Of a stretch of DNA of 17,333 nucleotides, positions 15,602-17,333 are shown one piece after another. The stretch covers positions 1 through 17,333 of the forward strand of contig CAVAVU010000106.1 in the NCBI GenBank assembly GCA_963592205.1, in the 5' to 3' direction. The notes under the pieces were generated by a model, which did no database searches, had not been told where the DNA came from, and saw only the letters and a program-made list of their open reading frames with translations. The stretch's first letter is position 1, and each line of letters starts with the position of its first letter. The translations under genes were made by a program, and so were the position numbers. Origin of the DNA: Claveliimonas sp963592205 (GTDB lineage Bacteria > Bacillota > Clostridia > Lachnospirales > Lachnospiraceae).

Positions 15602-16210
15602 ATGGGACAGATTAAAGTAGAGAAAAATGCAGGCGGAATCGAAGGATTGTGCGTAATCGAACCGGCAGTTCACGGAGATGCCAGAGGATATTTCATGGAG
15701 ACTTATAATCAGAGAGATATGGAAGAAGCAGGACTGAATATGGTGTTTGTACAGGATAATCAGTCAAGTTCAACCAAAGGTGTACTGAGGGGGCTTCATT
15801 TCCAGAAAGAATTTCCACAGGGAAAGCTTGTAAGAGTAGTAAAAGGTTCTGTATTTGACGTGGCAGTAGACCTGCGAAGCGGAAGTGAGACTTATGGCAA
15901 ATGGTTCGGCGTGGAGCTGACAGAGGAGAATAAGAAGCAGTTCTATATCCCGGAAGGATTTGCACATGGTTTCCTGGTGCTGAGTGATATTGCTGAGTTC
16001 TGTTATAAGTGTACAGACTTTTATCATCCGGGTGATGAAGGCGGACTGGCATGGAATGATCCTGAAATTGGTATTACATGGCCGGAACTTCAGGGAGAAT
16101 ATAATGGAACTCCGTCAGCAGAAGGATATCATCTGGCAGACGGAACTGCATTGAACCTGAGTGATAAAGACCAGAGATGGGCAGTATTGAAGGATACTTT
16201 TAAGTTCTAA
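15602..16210 (+). CDS. rfbC: dTDP-4-dehydrorhamnose 3,5-epimerase
   Basis: RmlC, 202 residues, slightly longer than the usual 180-190. It inverts carbons 3 and 5 of dTDP-4-keto-6-deoxyglucose to give dTDP-4-keto-L-rhamnose; it needs no cofactor. The cupin fold blocks are present: the RGLHFQ stretch with the catalytic H66, QGKLVRVVKGSVFDVAVDLR, IPEGFAHGFLVLSD with H122, and CTDFYHPGDEGGLAWNDPEIGITWP with the family's tyrosine and aspartate. GGAGG (15589-15593) lies eight bases before ATG 15602. A 78-base gap with a 12-bp hairpin separates it from rmlD. Its TAA shares its last A with the ATG of the following membrane protein, which suggests translational coupling. Confidence 0.96.
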   Translation: MGQIKVEKNAGGIEGLCVIEPAVHGDARGYFMETYNQRDMEEAGLNMVFVQDNQSSSTKGVLRGLHFQKEFPQGKLVRVVKGSVFDVAVDLRSGSETYGKWFGVELTEENKKQFYIPEGFAHGFLVLSDIAEFCYKCTDFYHPGDEGGLAWNDPEIGITWPELQGEYNGTPSAEGYHLADGTALNLSDKDQRWAVLKDTFKF

Positions 16211-17333
16211 TGAAAAATATGAGAAAAGAAAATAGAAAATATATAGCAACAATTGCATTCCTCTGTATAGTTGCGGGAATGATGTGGATTATTGGGGATG
16301 CAGGTCTTCTGGCTCCAGATGAATATAATTATAGTAATATTTATGGTACTACACAGCGGATCACATCATTGGCGGATTTGAGAACATCTCTATCATTGTT
16401 TTATACTAGTTGGACAGGAAGAATATTGGTACACGGCATAATACAACTGTTTTTATGGTTAAATGTGAATGCCTTTTATGTAATAAATTCAATTGTATTT
16501 GTTATATTTTTGATTGGCATTGTTAGATTGTTTGATGAGAAAGTGTCTGTAGGATATTTAGCAATTGTGTTGGCGTTGATAATATATGGTACAGCTGTAT
16601 TTTCGGAAAAATATATATGGATGTCAGGAAGCCTGAATTATTTATGGCCAACTTGTGTGATGTTATATACATTGAGATATTTTTACAAAGGCATTGTTGA
16701 GCAGAAAATACCAAATAGATATAAAACAGCATTATATTGGATTCTTGCATTTGTGACGGGATTTTCACAGGAAAATATTGTATTTGTAACAGGTTCATTT
16801 ATTTTAATACTTATATTCAGTAGGTGGAAAGAATTAATAAAGCGTTCAAAAAAAGAAATATTGTATTGGATAACTGGCATCCTATGTTTTGGAATAGGAT
16901 CATTGTTGCTTATTTTTGCACCAGGGAATTTTGTACGATTCCACGGATCAGACGGAGCAGGTATTTTTACCTGCATATATAATATAGCCAGAAATTTATT
17001 TCATATTAAATATCTGATAGTAGTCTATTTGATTGCGCTGTTTCTTGTGTGGCAAAAAGAAAAAAAAGATGATGGTAAGCTGGAAATATGTAAGAAGCAG
17101 ATAATATATGTTGTACTTCCGTGTGTGATTGCAACGTTGCCAATGCTCGTTATCGCGGAGTTTTATGATCGTGCTATGTTGCCGTATGAGGTGTTGCTAA
17201 TTGCAGGATGCATTTATAATATCAAAGCACTTGCTACAAATTCGGATACTGCAAAGAAATATGTAGGTATTGTGTATGTGGTAGCTGTGGCAGTAACAAT
17301 TGTACCGCTGGCAAGAGCTACAGTGTTTAGTGT
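16210..17333 (+). CDS. DUF6056-like polytopic membrane protein, 3'-truncated
   Basis: The frame from ATG 16210 stays open to the window end (374 codons), so the 3' part is missing. ATG 16210 overlaps the rmlC stop by one base (TAATG). No good Shine-Dalgarno is seen (AAGGA is 15 bases away); in-frame ATG 16219 is an alternative. The N-terminus has a signal-anchor-like span (about 11-30), then DEYNY, then WTGR followed by a span, later GSLNYLWP, and FSQEN in a loop between spans. At least eight hydrophobic spans are visible. The early acidic motif, the W-x-GR and the SLNYLWP motifs match what I know of DUF6056 proteins, which look like GT-C-fold glycosyltransferases using a polyprenyl-phosphate sugar outside the membrane. 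That role is inference. The GtrB-like enzyme at 11356-12297 could make its donor. Confidence 0.8.
   Translation, partial: MKNMRKENRKYIATIAFLCIVAGMMWIIGDAGLLAPDEYNYSNIYGTTQRITSLADLRTSLSLFYTSWTGRILVHGIIQLFLWLNVNAFYVINSIVFVIFLIGIVRLFDEKVSVGYLAIVLALIIYGTAVFSEKYIWMSGSLNYLWPTCVMLYTLRYFYKGIVEQKIPNRYKTALYWILAFVTGFSQENIVFVTGSFILILIFSRWKELIKRSKKEILYWITGILCFGIGSLLLIFAPGNFVRFHGSDGAGIFTCIYNIARNLFHIKYLIVVYLIALFLVWQKEKKDDGKLEICKKQIIYVVLPCVIATLPMLVIAEFYDRAMLPYEVLLIAGCIYNIKALATNSDTAKKYVGIVYVVAVAVTIVPLARATVFS

Noticed and set aside
1..17333. CRISPR array, tRNA or rRNA genes, insertion sequence, integrase or attachment site
   Set aside because: No regularly spaced direct repeats, no tRNA or rRNA-like sequence, and no transposase or integrase motif were seen on either strand.

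Overview
The window reads as a cell-surface polysaccharide locus of a low-GC Firmicute, most likely a gut clostridium of the Lachnospiraceae type. This rests on AT-rich genes, strong AGGAGG-type ribosome binding sites, every supported gene on the + strand, and typical clostridial protein flavours (a MerR-methyltransferase fusion, an AAA-ATPase-like/PD-(D/E)XK protein, a DUF6056-like membrane protein). The genus cannot be fixed from the sequence alone.

Region 1 (1-8368) is a tight assembly and export operon. It holds the 3' end of a GT2 glycosyltransferase, a 728-residue double-domain glycosyltransferase with a WsaF-like C-terminal half, a GT2 enzyme with a C-terminal coiled coil, and a 722-residue paralogue of the double-domain enzyme. 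These are followed by the permease (Wzm type) and ATPase (Wzt type) of a polysaccharide ABC exporter and a small bitopic membrane protein with an extracytoplasmic domain. A strong hairpin terminator closes the unit (8391-8425).

Region 2 (8426-12350) holds genes less obviously tied to glycan synthesis: a MerR-like DNA-binding domain fused to a SAM methyltransferase, and an AAA-ATPase-like/PD-(D/E)XK protein. A GtrB-type polyprenyl-phosphate glycosyltransferase with two C-terminal membrane segments follows. A second hairpin terminator (12324-12346) ends the unit.

Region 3 (12425-16210) is a complete dTDP-L-rhamnose set in the order rmlA-rmlB-rmlD-rmlC. Together the four enzymes turn glucose-1-phosphate and dTTP into dTDP-L-rhamnose, the probable donor for some of the upstream glycosyltransferases. 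A polytopic DUF6056-like protein begins overlapping the rmlC stop codon and runs off the window end (16210-17333).

The most unusual item is the 228-base gap between rmlA and rmlB. About 186 bases of it (13330-13515) can fold into an outer closing stem around three arms: a perfect 14-bp inverted repeat, a perfect 8-bp hairpin, and a long arm with a three-way junction and a symmetric GA/GA internal loop. It is non-coding and is either a structured RNA (leader or independent) or a dispersed palindromic element.

Working model (inference): dTDP-rhamnose from region 3 feeds the region 1 glycosyltransferases, which build a rhamnose-containing glycan on a lipid carrier for Wzm/Wzt export. The GtrB-like enzyme, perhaps with the DUF6056-like protein, may add side groups on the outer face of the membrane.
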